A stretch of 64,000 nt of DNA from Candidula unifasciata. Taxonomy: Eukaryota; Mollusca; Gastropoda; Stylommatophora; Geomitridae. Below are positions 30,360-43,008 of the stretch, piece by piece. Position numbers and translations under genes: made by a program. The notes beneath the pieces are model-generated. The model was not told where the DNA came from. It made no database searches and worked only from the letters and a program-made list of their open reading frames with translations. The first letter of the stretch is position 1; each line of letters starts with the position of its first letter. The stretch is taken from the NCBI GenBank assembly GCA_905116865.2, contig CAJHNH020002470.1, positions 1 through 64,000 on the forward strand. The letters run 5' to 3'.

Positions 30360-31598
30360 CAGTAGAAACTCGCTTAACGAGCACTTCGTATAACGAGTAA
30401 TTCGCATAACGATCAAAACAAATTGTAAAAAAATGACTTGCTTAACGAGCGACGTTTCGCATAACGAGTGGCGAGGAGAAGGGAAGTCCCGAATTGTGCG
30501 CCTGTTACATCAGTCTGTGTTTAGCACTCGTTCCAGTAGCATCGTAGTGTAACTTGTGATCACAATTTTTCTCAAACTTGTGTTATATTGTGATATATGT
30601 ACATGAATCTTTAAGGCCTACAAGATGACCTCTCTGGAGAATTAAAGTTCATCAAGATCCAATTTCTGCCTTCCAACACCACTCCGTTACTCCAGCTCAT
30701 GGACAAGCAAGTTATTTCTAACTTTAAGAAGCTCTACACTAAAGCACTCTTCGAGCATTGTTTTCATGTGACTGAAGGGACCAACCTCACTCTCAAAGAG
30801 TTTTAGAGAAAAATCACGTCCACATCGCTACCTGCCTCAAGATGATCGACAAGGCGGGAGAAGGGGTTACAAAGAGAATCCTAACTTCTGCTTGGAAGAA
30901 GCTTTGGCCGGAGAGTGTTGTCTATTTTGTGACTTTGAGGGGTTCGAGACAGTGAAACCTGTAGTCAACGAGATTGGGTCTTTGGTCACTATCATGGGAT
31001 TGTAGGTGGATAACAGTGATATCAAAGAGCTTGTGGAAGAGCACAGCCAGGAGCTGCATTTTGGAGGAAATGTTGTCAGAGGAGGAGGTAACAGAAAAGC
31101 AACAATTTTCTGGCGAAATAAGAGAAATGCTAAAAGCATGGCAAAATGTTGCATCTTACATCGAGAAGCATCGCCCTAATAAGGAAGTGGCTATGCGCGT
31201 TGCAAATTTATTTAATGATAATGCTGTGTCGCAGTTTGGCCAAATTTGGAAGCGTCGGCAAAAACAAATCTCTGGACATCTTTCTAGTAAAAAAAAAACG
31301 TAATTAGCAATGTATCATAATAATTTTGACTTTTTTCTGCAAATCGAATTTGCATTCCATGTGGGTTCGTTACGCTTTTGAAGAAAAGATGAAGGTGATC
31401 CACTTTCCTTAACAATATGTATATCATTTTCTTTGAATAAACGTTATACATAGCATTTTGTGAGTATATTTTTCGACATGGAACGCACTATCGTATTTTA
31501 CATTAATTTATATGAGAATTTTTTTTTCGCATAACGAGTGTTTCGCTTAACGAGTATGATTCTGGAGCGAATTATGCTCGTTAAGCTAGGTTCCACTG
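30360..31598 (+). mobile_element. pogo/Tigger-type DNA transposon relic
   Basis: The left end CAGTAGAAACTCGCTTAACG and the complement of the right end CAGTGGAACCTAGCTTAACG form a 24-bp inverted repeat with three mismatches, with sub-terminal ATAACGAG/TTAACGAG repeats inside both ends. A TA precedes the left end; the right flank is TT, so the target duplication is degraded. Inside, from 30624, the frame reads QFLPSNTTPLLQLMDKQVIS and FKKLYTKALFEHC, then TLKEF and a stop, and later in another frame ILTSAWKKLWPE. The LP.NTT.LLQPMD block is the third-Asp region of the DDE transposase of this family. About 1.24 kb remains of a longer element. Confidence 0.9.
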
Positions 31599-31725
31599 TT
31601 TGTGAATCTTTAGACACAGCACACGGCATCAAAGGCTAAATACTACTTGTTCAATCAGCTAAACACACAGAACAACTTGCAACAAAAGACATACGCGCGC
31701 ACGTTCACACGCACAACTCTCACAC

Positions 31726-31740
31726 ACACACATATATACA

Positions 31741-31827
<87 letters not shown>

Positions 31828-31830
31828 CAG
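31726..31830 (+). repeat. (CA)n(TA)n(GT)n microsatellite
   Basis: Compound dinucleotide repeat with an inverted-repeat layout: CA at left, TA in the centre, TG at right. Confidence 0.95.
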
Positions 31831-31959
31831 TCCCATGGCGGCTGTTATATAAATTTTGATTAGGCTTAAAGCGAACCAAATACGTGGCAAACTTGGGGTT
31901 AGAAAGTTATAAAAGAGAGGGGAGCGGCAATTCGCTCTCGTAGGCGTATGTTGTTCGGG

Positions 31960-32190
31960 CAATGTGGGTTGTGTGTGTGTAGGCGAAGGTAATTTTCCGT
32001 CTGTTGTAGGGTATTTTCGAATTTTAATTAATATTATTTGTGAAGAACTTAGCTTATGTTCATTAAAATAAACAGATGTTGAATGTGATAATTATATTTC
32101 CAGTTGTCTTGATTTAGATTTGGACTTGTGGTTAGTCTGGCTAGTTTACTGTTACTGCTGTCTAGACTGTATACAAAATATGTCCTATCT
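31960..32190. repeat. Partner of the repeat at 2883-3070
   Basis: AGATGTTGAATGTGATAATT, followed by CTTG/TGGTTAG..CTGG similar to the 2883 region; diverged. Confidence 0.4.
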
Positions 32191-32434
32191 GGGTAAGGCA
32201 CTATAGCCTTACTCCCGCCTTAACGAACGTTTTCTCTCTTTTTTTTTCTTGTTACTGAGGCAGCAAAAGGTTCGATTTTGGCTTCTACTCGTCACGTGAC
32301 GTTATTTGTTTTAACTCTTGTAGATTTGAAGTGGAGGAGTGTTCAAGGAGTAGATTCTTATATTATCCTTATCCTCTTTCTAGTTGTTTCTTCCCATTCC
32401 TCTTATACAAGATACTTCATTCGCTTTGCTTCTA

Positions 32435-32545
<111 letters not shown>

Positions 32546-32639
32546 GAGAAGGAACAAACAAACTAAAGAACTTTACTGCCAAATGGTCACAAATTGGGCT
32601 GTAGGCCTGTATTATATTCGTTTCTTTCAAACACGACTT

Positions 32640-32830
32640 ACTGACTGACGATAAACCTCACCAGGACCGCACGACGAGCGATAAACACCCGGAGACACAA
32701 AGTGCCACCATTCGGATGAGAATCCCCGGTAGCAACTCCTAGATACCTCGTTAACCCAGTACGTTCTATTTAGGGCCCCGACGACAGCCAGGGGTTAAAA
32801 AAATAAATTGCGCCCCATACAGATGGAGAT
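32640..32830 (+). repeat. Dispersed repeat C (copy 3)
   Basis: GGACCGCACGACGAGCGATA, ACACCCGGAGACACAAAGTG, GGATGAGAATCCCCGGT, CCTAGATACCTCGTTAACC. Confidence 0.7.
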
Positions 32831-32939
32831 TTTAAAATTTCAAACACTCACATTTTACGCAGAAAATGCACTTCATACATCAATCTCTTTATGTTAATGT
32901 AATAAAATATTCTTAGTATTAATTAAATATACAAAAGCA

Positions 32940-34035
32940 GTAGAACAGACTCAAACATACACATATACAAACACACTTATTTACACACAGGGAGGCTCAC
33001 ACACTGGTAACACACATCGACACAACACATGCTAACAGACACAAAACACATATAGACACCAGATATACACAGACAAAACACATACAGACACCACATATAC
33101 ACAAATGGAGCAAATCTGCACATACACAACACAGATAGACACAATATATACACAAAGATGGAGCAAATATACACATCTAGTACATGCACAAAACAAATTT
33201 ATATAGTCCTAACACATACGCCAGTCACAACACATACAGACACAACATATACCCACAGATACAGGAAATATACACAGACAGTACAAGCAGACAACAAATA
33301 TTGACAGACACAACACAGACCGTCACGTTACACAAACAAACACAACACTACGCACAGACACAACACACAGTCATATGTGACACACAACAAAAACATACAC
33401 AGACAACAAGGAAAATATATACATACACACATACAGTCACGAATCACAAACAGACACAACACATACGGTCACGATACATAAACAGACACAAAACATACAG
33501 TCACGATACACAAACAGACACTACACTACGCACAGACACAACACACAGTCAGATATGACATACTACGAACAACATACACAGACAACAAGTACATGTATAT
33601 ATAAACACACGCAAACAGAGAGTACATAAACACCACACCCACACAATATACACAGACACGGCACACACACAACACGTAAACACGACGCAGAACACAGTGA
33701 AAATACATTTACTGACACAACATATACACACAAGCAGAAATATACTCTCAGAAACAACACTAACACAGACACATTCCAAACACAGATACAACACTAACAC
33801 AGACACATTCCAAACACAGATACAACACTAACACAGACACATTCCAAACACAGATACAACACTAACACAGACACATTCCAAACACAGACACAACACTAAC
33901 ACAAACACATTCCAAACACAGACACAACACTAACACAAACACATTCCAAACACAGACACAACACTAACAAAGACACATTCCAAATACAGACACACCACTA
34001 GCGCAGACACATTCGAAACACAGACACAGCACACG
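32940..34035 (+). repeat. AC-rich tandem region with a 34-bp array
   Basis: Degenerate ACACA-rich sequence. From about 33746 to 34010 a 34-bp unit (AACACTAACACAGACACATT + CCAAACACAGATAC) repeats about eight times. Cys/Val-rich open frames on the complement are spurious. Confidence 0.92.
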
Positions 34036-34157
34036 TAGTAACCGACACCGACAAGCACAACACCCAGGGACAACATACTCAGCGAGGAAAAACAAGAGAG
34101 AGAGAACGAACAAACGAACGAACAAACTATTTTCAAACGGTTACAAATTAGGCACGC

Positions 34158-34159
34158 AG

Positions 34160-34221
<62 letters not shown>

Positions 34222-34235
34222 AAGAGAGAGAGATT

Positions 34236-34285
<50 letters not shown>
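34158..34285 (+). repeat. (GA)n microsatellite
   Basis: About 125 bp GA with a GATTGACA break in the middle. Confidence 0.96.
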
Positions 34286-34287
<2 letters not shown>

Positions 34288-34497
34288 ACGCGCTGGAGAT
34301 TATATGACGGTTTTTGAAAAGGTAAATATAGACTAGCTTAGGCACATATATAATATCAGGAAAGAAAAGAAAACATACACGAGTAGACGGACCAAAAAGA
34401 CAACCAAAAAAACTACAGCTTACATTTAGGAGAGAATAAAAAAAAAACACGGGCAGAATGACAAATACAAAATAACAATATACATTTATACATTTAT

Positions 34498-34820
<323 letters not shown>

Positions 34821-34839
34821 TTCCTGTTGAACTTCAACT

Positions 34840-35400
34840 TTTTAAAAATCTTATCAACTTTCTCTCATTATAAAAATCAATTTGCAACCTGTCAGCCTTA
34901 CAGGTAACTTTAGAAAATAAAAAAAATGTTTCCCGCAAAGTTGCCAGAGTTTTGGGGCCAGGCGCCCACTCACAGACATAGCTCTCGGCGGCATCTCACT
35001 ACAAGCACTTGTGCTGGTACAAAACTCTAGGGTAAAACCTTGCGTCGCTAACGATACCCGAGACACTTTGGAAAGAGCCAGAGGAGGTGTTCATATTTAA
35101 AATAAATAGATCTGGCGTTTTTGTTGAGCTGTTATAATTAACTGGTTGTTTCATGAGGGAAAGCTCTTTCAAATTTATAACACTGCTTTCAAATTCGCCT
35201 AGGATAAAACATAAGTTACTGAGACTGTACTGTAAGTATGGTAACATCTTTGATATTTGAACGTTTGTTGCTGCTATTAATTACGACAATAAAGAAAAAC
35301 AGTTACCCTTAATTATAACTTTACACATGTTTTAGTTACAAAGTAAATAGTGGAGATACTGTAGGTTCTTGCCAATAGCTTGGCAAATAATGTGAAACCT
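34840..35400. other. Non-repeat stretch, unassigned
   Basis: The minus strand carries an 82-codon open frame (35247-34999) with no recognised motif. No splice-flanked match to a known family was found. Confidence 0.35.
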
Positions 35401-35774
35401 AGCATTTGATATTTTGGAGAATATTTTTAAAGCAATACTTTTTGTTTTTTCCCCCATCTTTTTTCCTTACATTCCTTCCATTGCTTACGGCTTTGGTAAT
35501 ATTGTCTTTTTATAACCTCCTGTCTCGTGTACCGTCAACCATTTCTAACATAGATGATTATCCATGTCATGATGTCAAAATGTTCAGCATTTTCTCTCAA
35601 GGTCTTTCTCTGTCTCTAACTTTGTTACCGCATCAACGTACTCCAGTTTCGCCATCTCATTACATTTCCAAAGAATGTCGATTGTTTCCTTCTTGTGTGG
35701 GTAATCACGTCTCTTCATGTTTTTTTTTCCTTTTAATTCGTCTTCATTACTATATATTTTATATATTCTACTTC

Positions 35775-35890
35775 GCTATCGCCGGCTGTAAACTCCGGCG
35801 GAAAAGATCTGGTTGTTCGTCCACTTCTGGACTCTAGTCCTGATCCAGGAACTGAAAATTGTATATATAGTTCTACACTTGTACCTCTTC
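35775..35890 (-). repeat. Dispersed repeat J, partial
   Basis: GCTGTAAACTCCGGCGGAAA, GTTCGTCCACTTCTGGACTC and CCTGATCCAGGAACTG match the tail end of repeat J. Confidence 0.65.
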
Positions 35891-36634
35891 AATCGTTTTA
35901 AAATTGACACACATGAAGAACAGCATAGCATAAGAAAAAAGAAAAAAAGCAAGCCATTCATGACACACGCAAAGCCAGCCAAAGGAGCTTATCTGTACAC
36001 AAATCACGAGCTATTCATTGTATACTTTAGGAACTCAAACATTTTAGAAAGCGGACGAGAACAATTTGTTTCAGTAGAACGAATATAGTACCTATTATAT
36101 CATTAAATTGCAACCTAAGCTTGAAGTTTTAATGACATTTAAAACAAACGAAAATGTTAACAAAACAAAACTAACAAAGTCAGGGAAATTCACCTTCCTT
36201 CAGCAGTCAACTCTTCACTAAAAGGTACAAAAAAGAAGTGATGGATCAGCCGCTTCACATAGTAGTGTGTCATTGTTCACCTGAATGCAGACACAGTCCA
36301 TTATGTTTTAATTCTGTATGTATAGACACTTAACGCAACGTATTCTACACATAGATAACCGTCTCTGAACTATCAAATAGATCCTCTGATTCGTTCATGG
36401 GATAGCAAAGGTATGCATATTAAAACAAAACTAGTAAATGGTTATGTTTAGTCGGAGCGAGACTATGCCGTTGCGAAACTTCTTTAAAACGATTGTCATT
36501 TCAAATATTGTCATTTTTAGAGCCGGTGCGTTTGCTTGTCTCCTGAGCTTTAGATAATAGACGGGAGTTAGATGTCATTAAAGACAGATACGACGCCACA
36601 GATAAAGCGTTGTGGGGAAGGGAGGCTTGTGCAA

Positions 36635-36635
<1 letters not shown>
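35891..36635. other. Non-coding stretch, nothing recognised
   Basis: AT-rich, with no repeat family or gene signal identified. Confidence 0.45.
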
Positions 36636-36700
<65 letters not shown>

Positions 36701-36855
36701 TAGTAGTAGTAGTAGTGGTAGTAGTAGTAGTAGTCGTAATAGTAGTCGAAGTAGTAGTAATAGAAGTAGCAGTGGTAGTAGTAGTAGTGATAGCAGTAGT
36801 AGTAGTGGTAGCAGTAGTAGTAGTGTTAGTGGTAGTAGTAGTAGTAGTTAGCAGT
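36636..36855 (+). repeat. (GTA)n microsatellite
   Basis: About 215 bp of GTA with GTG and CGT/AAT variants. It gives poly-Val and poly-Ser frames that are not genes. Confidence 0.96.
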
Positions 36856-36859
36856 TAGT

Positions 36860-37790
36860 AGTATTCTGAATGGCAAAAAAAGAAAATTATATGTGAAATC
36901 AAATCAAATGGATAAACAATAACACTTAAACCTAAAACGTCCTTTATGTGGTGACAAATGTTGGCGGGAGGGGTGGAAAGGAAGGGGGGGGGGGGGTGCT
37001 GTCCCTAGAAATTATTGGGACAGGGCGCTCAGTATACAATATGTTGGGAGCTCCAAGATACCTGAGACCCAAGGTTTTGGCACCAATGATAAGGGACCCA
37101 CTTAACATAAATGTTCACGAATCCTGACAACTGGCAGGGCGTTCAGAGATACTTTCAGGCTGCGGTCATGAAAGTGTCATCACGCAAAGTACCTGCTACA
37201 TAGTGATAATGACAAGGATATGTTTCCAGTCAGTTAACAAACACTATACCTGCATTGCTAACCCTGTCTCAATCTCCTAACCTAGAAGTCATGTTGTTCA
37301 TGATCCAATTGCCATGTGGGCTTCTATATCACAGGTTGGGGGGAAAAAAAAAGTCAACTAGATTGGTGAATGGTAACGATCGCTCAGACTGTTCCACCAG
37401 TGATGCTATTCACAGATTTACGTTACCATCCTAAGATTTTAAACTAAAATTTTAATCTTGCTGGCAGACCAACAAGGCAGGTCCCAGATACCCTGTTCAA
37501 CTTCCATAAAAGTTATAATCCGAGCACCTATAATGGACAGACCAGCCGGGTGTAACCTGCAGTCTTATGTGGGTAAAGACAGCGAATAGTAAGGAATCAT
37601 TAATGCTAACACGATTACATGAATTCAGAGTGAAACTTGGTGAAGCATGTCTGTGTCGCGTTTGAGGACACTACTGAAGACATTGAAACCATCATGGGAA
37701 CGATCAGTGGAGATACTTTGAGTTGCATGTTGCATCAGAGGACTGAGCAAGTATGGGAACGGGCAATCTGCATCTAGGTGGAATAAGATA
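36860..37790. other. Non-coding stretch, nothing recognised apart from a poly-G run
   Basis: Poly-G near 36985-36997; otherwise no coding or repeat signal. Confidence 0.45.
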
Positions 37791-37799
37791 GTCTTCGTC

Positions 37800-38330
37800 T
37801 TTTGTCGTGCTGATTATGCCATGAAGGGTCGCAGAAAAGCGTCAGATGTATTTTCCTGTCTTTGTCTTATTGCATAGCTTGTGTTAATGTTACATTGCGT
37901 TTCTATAATCTCTTTTTTTACTCCCTCCACCCATCTCTTTCTTGGTCGGCCTCTTGCCTTGTATCAAGAAAAGATATCAAACCGAACGAAAAGTATATTA
38001 GCAAGCTTCATATTATAACAAATACAAACAAAACGTGAAAGTTGCGGCTATGGAGCCTTCATCAGCACATACAAATCAAACAATACTACACAGATACACA
38101 AAATCACTTAGCTAGTATCTCGAAGCAGCCGGGTCGGTGGTTTCTCAGCAGAATCTAGCCTGCTGTTCTCATATAGTACGCTCTAGCTGCTAGCCTATTG
38201 TGCACCATTCTAACCAGTTGACCGAACCAGTTGTTTCTTTGATGTTCTATGAGGGTACTGTACTTACGATTGTTCTTATTTCCTCGTTGGTGATTCGATG
38301 TCTTCTTTTTTCACAAGTCGAATTCCTCGA
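37800..38330 (-). pseudogene. Possible RTE-like retrotransposon tail relic
   Basis: On the minus strand, from about 38300, HRITNEEIRTIVSTVPS is followed by frames resembling EHQRNNWFGQLVRM and later QGKRPTKKEM near 37950. The layout N.EIR..V..I...I...QR..WFGHLVRM..GKRP.GRP.K.W occurs in RTE-type tails. It is heavily broken, so the call is tentative. Confidence 0.4.
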
Positions 38331-38571
38331 ACATCACATCTGTCATGTTGTAAATTTGAGTTTATGTAATTCTAGAACTGTCCATGCCTTGCTTGTTGAT
38401 TATGATAGCCTAAAACTAGTGTACTCAATCTACTGGTAAGTTGAGTGGCCGTGAAGAACTTTGCCTTGGTGAAAACTAAAGCTGGACGAGAAAGATACGG
38501 AGAGCCATTCTTGTCTGTATTCTGTGCGTTTCCACTAGTCCGGTCTACAAAATCCAGATAGCAGCACGATA

Positions 38572-38606
38572 CACGCACGCGCGCGCGCGCACACACGCAT
38601 ACACAC
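38572..38606 (+). repeat. (CG)n/(CA)n alternating purine-pyrimidine tract
   Basis: ACGCACGCGCGCGCGCGCAC followed by ACACGCATACACAC. CG runs of this length are rare in this AT-rich DNA. Confidence 0.9.
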
Positions 38607-39074
38607 CGTGCATACCCCACAGGCGCTTGAAATGGCTTACTGGCCTATATAATGACTGAGGGTTACCAAAATTGTGTCTTCTTTGATGATAAATAGGCTT
38701 ATTTCACATTCCATCAGTGATGTTAGAAGACATTTATTTGTCCGATAAGTGAGCTTTTTCCCCCATTAATTTGTATCAAATTGTTTTGTTTTTTTCCCAA
38801 ATATTTTTAGAAGAAAAAAAAAAAAGCAATTAATTTTCCAATGTTGAACTTATCCGCACTTGCTATTGTTAGGTTTTGGTACATTAAATTTGTTCGTGCG
38901 TTCTATTAGCTGGTTTTTGTTCGTTTCATGTTTTTTTTTTCTTTAAATGTGTTATGTCATTTTTAGATAGAGAACATTCAAAAATATTTTTGGTTTTGGC
39001 GTTGTAAACGAGCTTTGTATTTTAAAATATTTTTTTTTCGATTCCATTGTCGCGCAATTTGAAAGCAGCAGTTA

Positions 39075-39250
39075 ACTGCTCTTGTTCACCAGCTTACAAT
39101 TCAACAATGACTCTGAAAGTCGCCGACCGTGTTGACATGTTTTACAGATCTCATGAATACAGACTTGCCTCTCAAAGTCAAAGGAAGCGCCGCATAGTTA
39201 CAAACTGGGGAGGCAGTGGGTCTATTCTTGCGTGCTTTTGCAGTATACGG
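39075..39250 (-). repeat. Dispersed repeat J, diverged
   Basis: TTGTTCACCAGCTTACAATT..CAGACTTGCCTCTCAAAGTCAAAGGAAGC..GGGGAGGCAGTGGGTCTATTC aligns in order with repeat J. Confidence 0.6.
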
Positions 39251-39273
39251 GGGGATATAAACTAAACTGCGTG

Positions 39274-39278
<5 letters not shown>

Positions 39279-39361
<83 letters not shown>
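39279..39361 (+). repeat. (AT)n microsatellite
   Basis: About 80 bp of pure AT. Confidence 0.97.
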
Positions 39362-39364
<3 letters not shown>

Positions 39365-39639
39365 GTTTAAGAAGGTGAGAGCTTTAACAGTACTGGGGAG
39401 AATTTTGTTTTTCAGAATACTAAAGAATTAATAAAGAAATCCAACAACAATGAAGTAAGGACAGTCAGGTTTTAGGCCAAATGGTACCTGTTTTGAAATG
39501 CATGCATGTAAATATAAACACTAAAAGAACACAGTTCAACACAATATTCTTACCAACGTTATGCTATTAATGTCAAACAAGGACACTGTCACTGTCTTGA
39601 TAAGACAAGGAAACAAGAGAAATGAAATGTTTACGTAGT

Positions 39640-39770
39640 ATGCTACGTGTAACAAAGAAAGATCGACTTAGGGACGAATGATATCAGAAGGAGAGTCGGC
39701 ATAGAACCAATACTAAACTTTATAGGTAGACAACAAAACACATGTTTTAGCCATATAACAAGATTGACAT
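39640..39770 (+). pseudogene. Reverse-transcriptase tail relic that seeds the next array
   Basis: After one stop, a single frame reads KIDLGTNDIRRRVGIEPILN, FIGRQQNTCFSHITRLTSEN. The pattern (K)DR.RN.DIRR..GIEPIL.FI.RQQ..WFGH.TRL is a known C-terminal segment of non-LTR reverse transcriptases. Confidence 0.7.
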
Positions 39771-40271
39771 CAGAAAATGCACTACAGGGCAAAAATACCA
39801 TTAAAAAAAATGATTTAGCCATGTAACAAGATTGACATCAGAGAGCGCACCACAGAGCAACAAAACAAATGATTTAGCCATGTAACAAGATTGACATCAG
39901 AGAGTGTACCACAGAGCAACAAAACAAATGATTTAGCCATGTAACAAGATTGACGTCAGAGAGCGCACCACAGAGCAACAAAACAAATGATTTAGCCATG
40001 TAACAAGATTGACATCAGAGAGCGCAAAACAAAAAAATTTAGCCATGTAACAAGATTGACATCAAATTGACAAATCAAATGATTTAGCCATGTAACAAGA
40101 TTGACATCAGAGAGCGCACCACAGAGCAACAAAACAAATGATTTAGCCAAACAAGAAATCAGAGATGTTAGAGCCATTTAGCCATGTAACAAGATTGACA
40201 TCAGAGAGCGCACCACAGAGCAACAAAACAAATGAACTAGCCATGTAACAAGATTGACATCAGACAGGGCA
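39745..40271 (+). repeat. 59-bp minisatellite derived from the reverse-transcriptase tail
   Basis: The unit is ATGATTTAGCCATGTAACAA, GATTGACATCAGAGAGCGCA, CCACAGAGCAACAAAACAA, about eight copies with some truncated. Its first half is the codons for (C)FSH(I/V)TRLTSE of the relic immediately upstream. The first copies (39745-39810) still resemble the relic most. Confidence 0.9.
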
Positions 40272-40272
40272 C

Positions 40273-40273
<1 letters not shown>

Positions 40274-40346
<73 letters not shown>

Positions 40347-40347
40347 A
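40274..40347 (+). repeat. (GA)n microsatellite
   Basis: About 74 bp pure GA, abutting the 59-bp array. Confidence 0.97.
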
Positions 40348-40514
40348 ATGTTATACAGATACAGCGGTGACAGATCCATAGGTCGACCACGCAGGAAATA
40401 AACCAAACAAATATCAGTCACTGAAAAGTTCTTTATACGAAATAAACAAAAGGGACAGTTCCGTAGATCTCTTCATACCCTGACGCCGCGAGGCATTTCG
40501 GGAGTAGACAAAAG

Positions 40515-40518
40515 TGTG

Positions 40519-40554
<36 letters not shown>

Positions 40555-40575
40555 CGTGCGTGTGTGTGTGTGTAT
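40515..40575 (+). repeat. (GT)n microsatellite
   Basis: GT with CGTG interruptions, about 60 bp. Confidence 0.95.
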
Positions 40576-40734
40576 CTAGGGTCACGACCTACTTTAGCCA
40601 CATACAAATCGGCGCACAAACACAAATTCCGAACAAACCAGAGTTGGTGCATTTTTGGCACAGAAACAGCATCAGTAATCTGGTAATCTGGTAATCCTAG
40701 TTTCAGCTTCATAGCAAACGGGTCACCCCACAGA

Positions 40735-40865
40735 TGCTCTGCTCCTGTGCCAACGAAAAACAAACGCAGCTCACAGTGTCATGCCATGCACTCAACTCAG
40801 AAGTTGGGCGACGAAACTACATCCTTCCAGTCTACAAATGGAGCAAAAATGCAACGGCCACGCCA
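40735..40865 (+). repeat. Dispersed repeat, partner of 3605-3725
   Basis: ATGCACTCAACTCAGAAGTT and CCAGTCTACAAATGGAGCAA parallel the earlier copy. Confidence 0.55.
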
Positions 40866-41182
40866 CCGCTAGCCAAAAAAAAAAAAAAAAAAAAAACAAC
40901 ATTTGCCACGGCTTTAAAAAAAATAAAAAAAGGGTGACTGTGCCTAGCGTCCATTTTGACCGGAAGAATTATATGAGGGTTAATTAACGGTCACCCCAGC
41001 AGTGCCCTCATTATTAGCTGGGGAAGGGGCTTAGGACATTAAGTCCACCAGCAGGCGTCGCCCCTACAACGACCTGCCTGCCATCGTTAACGACTGTTCA
41101 CTCAACAGCCATGCAGTTCTTTGACAAAGGAGACACTTTGAACTTGGGTTTCGTACTGCCGACTCCCTACTAAGATGTTATT

Positions 41183-41420
41183 TTATGTTTTGTTATCACA
41201 ATTAATGTCACTGCACATTGGGCATACCCATGCGTGCTCAGTTCTCCGAAGCAGCAGCCACTCCAAAGTACTTTTACTAATTGTCCCCATGAGAAGCTGG
41301 TTATATTGTCTCCTTTCTCGGCCTCGAAGACGGCAAAGACGTGCATCACCATGCTTAACTCCCATGTCACGCAATCGTGTTAGTGTCAGGGATTCCTCAT
41401 TCTTCACTAGCCCAGTTCCA
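41183..41420 (-). pseudogene. Non-LTR C-terminal relic (cysteine-tail type)
   Basis: The minus strand encodes ESLTLTRLRDMGVKHGDARL, RERRQYNQLLMGTISKSTLE and WLLLRRTEHAWVCPMCSDIN. The GTI..STL.WLL..TE...CP.C.D order is the same as in the tail of the RNase H elements (for example STLREK..YNQTLTGTI..TL at 810-900), so this is another truncated 3' end of that broad group. Confidence 0.65.
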
Positions 41421-41499
41421 ACAATGTTTGTTGTTGTATTGCTTTTTATACATATTTGTGTGTTTCTTTTTTGAAAGTGCTTTTTGCATTCAATCAACC

Positions 41500-41990
41500 C
41501 TCAATAGGGCTCCCAAACAAGTGAAAATCTTAAGCGTAGCAAGTAGGGTAAAGTACAAGTTTTTATTGAGAATTATCACACCAACAAAACTGTGACCAGC
41601 TTTGTAGTAGACATTTTAAGTGACAACGCAATGACCCATTTTTTGAAAATCTCTCAACAAAGAAAAAAAAATTGTCTCTAAATCGTTGTTTTATCAGAAT
41701 ACAGACACTGAGACAGCAATGGAACCACTTGCTAGGACACAAACAAGAGAAAATAGAAACACAAGAAAGAACTAAACAGTTGGCCAATGTTATTTGAAAA
41801 AAAAAAAGGACTCTCCTTTGAATAACTAGTCATCTTCTTCTTCCTCCTCCTCTACTCTACGATCTACATGTGCCTGTAACTATCAGCCATAAAAGTTAAG
41901 TTATCATGTATTTTGTATAGCATATAAATATATATTTTTGATACACATAAATCCATACACACCCCACCCCCCCCCCCCACTCCCCTCCCC
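41500..41990. other. Non-coding stretch, nothing recognised
   Basis: AT-rich; a poly-C run near 41964-41980. Confidence 0.45.
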
Positions 41991-41994
41991 AACA

Positions 41995-42135
41995 AAAATT
42001 AAAGGGCGGTCGAACGAATTAATCAGATCTGAAATAATTTGAATGGGATTCTTTCGGTTCGCAAACATTTCGGGTAGCGAAAGGATTCAAAGAAGGAATT
42101 AAGTTCGTTACCCGAGATGCCACTGCATTTGTTGT
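41995..42135 (-). mobile_element. Possible solo end of a second pogo/Tigger-type element
   Basis: The complement of the end reads CAGTGGCATCTCGGGTAACG AACTT, with sub-terminal CGCTACCCGAAA and GTTTGCGAACCGAAA copies further in. CAGTxG.A.CTCG.xTAACGAA with internal copies of the same motif is the usual terminal layout of Tigger-like elements and parallels 30360-31598. The other end was not found. Confidence 0.5.
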
Positions 42136-42679
42136 AACCACAATGATTAATTTTTGTTATGCCTTTTGAACCGGAAACTGTATCTGCATTGTTTTAACAG
42201 TTTGTTAGGGGACACAAATGAAAGCATCGTTTTGCAAAAATACCTACTATATGATGATGATGAAAAACATTAATTACAGTTCAAGTGTACCTGGGCGAAC
42301 AAAAAATATTAAACACACGGAGAGATACACTTTTGCTTTAAGAGTTCCATTTCAGTTATCGCAACCGACCGTTATTACCTAAGTATCGGTAATCACATCT
42401 TGAAAGAAGCATCCTTACACGAAATATGATGTTATCAGTTTCAGGACAAGCATGCATTACCTACAAAGTCTCTCTCTTTCTGTCTCTCTCTCCCTCTCCT
42501 CTCCTGTATGGGAGAATATGTATGGGTATTTGAAAGTTTGTATTTGGAAATGAAGGCATGTGTGCGTAAGTATAAATGTATGTATGTGTGTATAATATAA
42601 TATTATAATATCTTTCTGATATTTTCTTTATTTTAGCCCATTTTTAGGTTTTTCTAAAACATCTATAAAGTACGTCACA

Positions 42680-43005
42680 GAAATAAATGCAGACACTACC
42701 TCAGTAATGACAAAAAATAGAGCTGGTGTAATTACACCAATATGCGTTAAAGATCACCAACTAGAACTAATGAATCAGTTCAATTATTCAGGATCCACTG
42801 TAAGTGGTCGGGGTTGCCAAGCATAAATCATGGCAAGAATTTCGCAGACAACATCAGTCCTGGCTAAAAAACTAATATGATGGATATCCCATAAAATTTC
42901 TTGTAAAAAAAAATACGTCTGCTTGGACGCTCTAGCTATCGTTACTTTCATATGCTCAAAAGACTACGAGAACTGCAGATCAAAAGAAGTGTCACCAAGC
43001 ATAAA
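42680..43005 (+). pseudogene. Reverse-transcriptase C-terminal relic
   Basis: The + strand reads VMTKNRAGVITPICVKDHQL, ELMNQFNYSGSTVSGRG, then AISQTTSVLAKK and a DALAIVTF segment in other frames. The pattern (L)E.V..F.YLGS.VS..G..(E)I..RI..A...xxxL is that of non-LTR elements. It abuts the 33-bp array. Confidence 0.6.
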
Positions 43006-43008
43006 CAC

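Noticed and set aside
34999..35247. Minus-strand 82-codon frame resembling ordinary coding sequence
   Set aside because: No recognisable motif, no matching neighbour exon, and frame continuity lost downstream. Left unassigned.
36610..36858. Poly-Val and poly-Ser frames
   Set aside because: Translation of (GTA)n.
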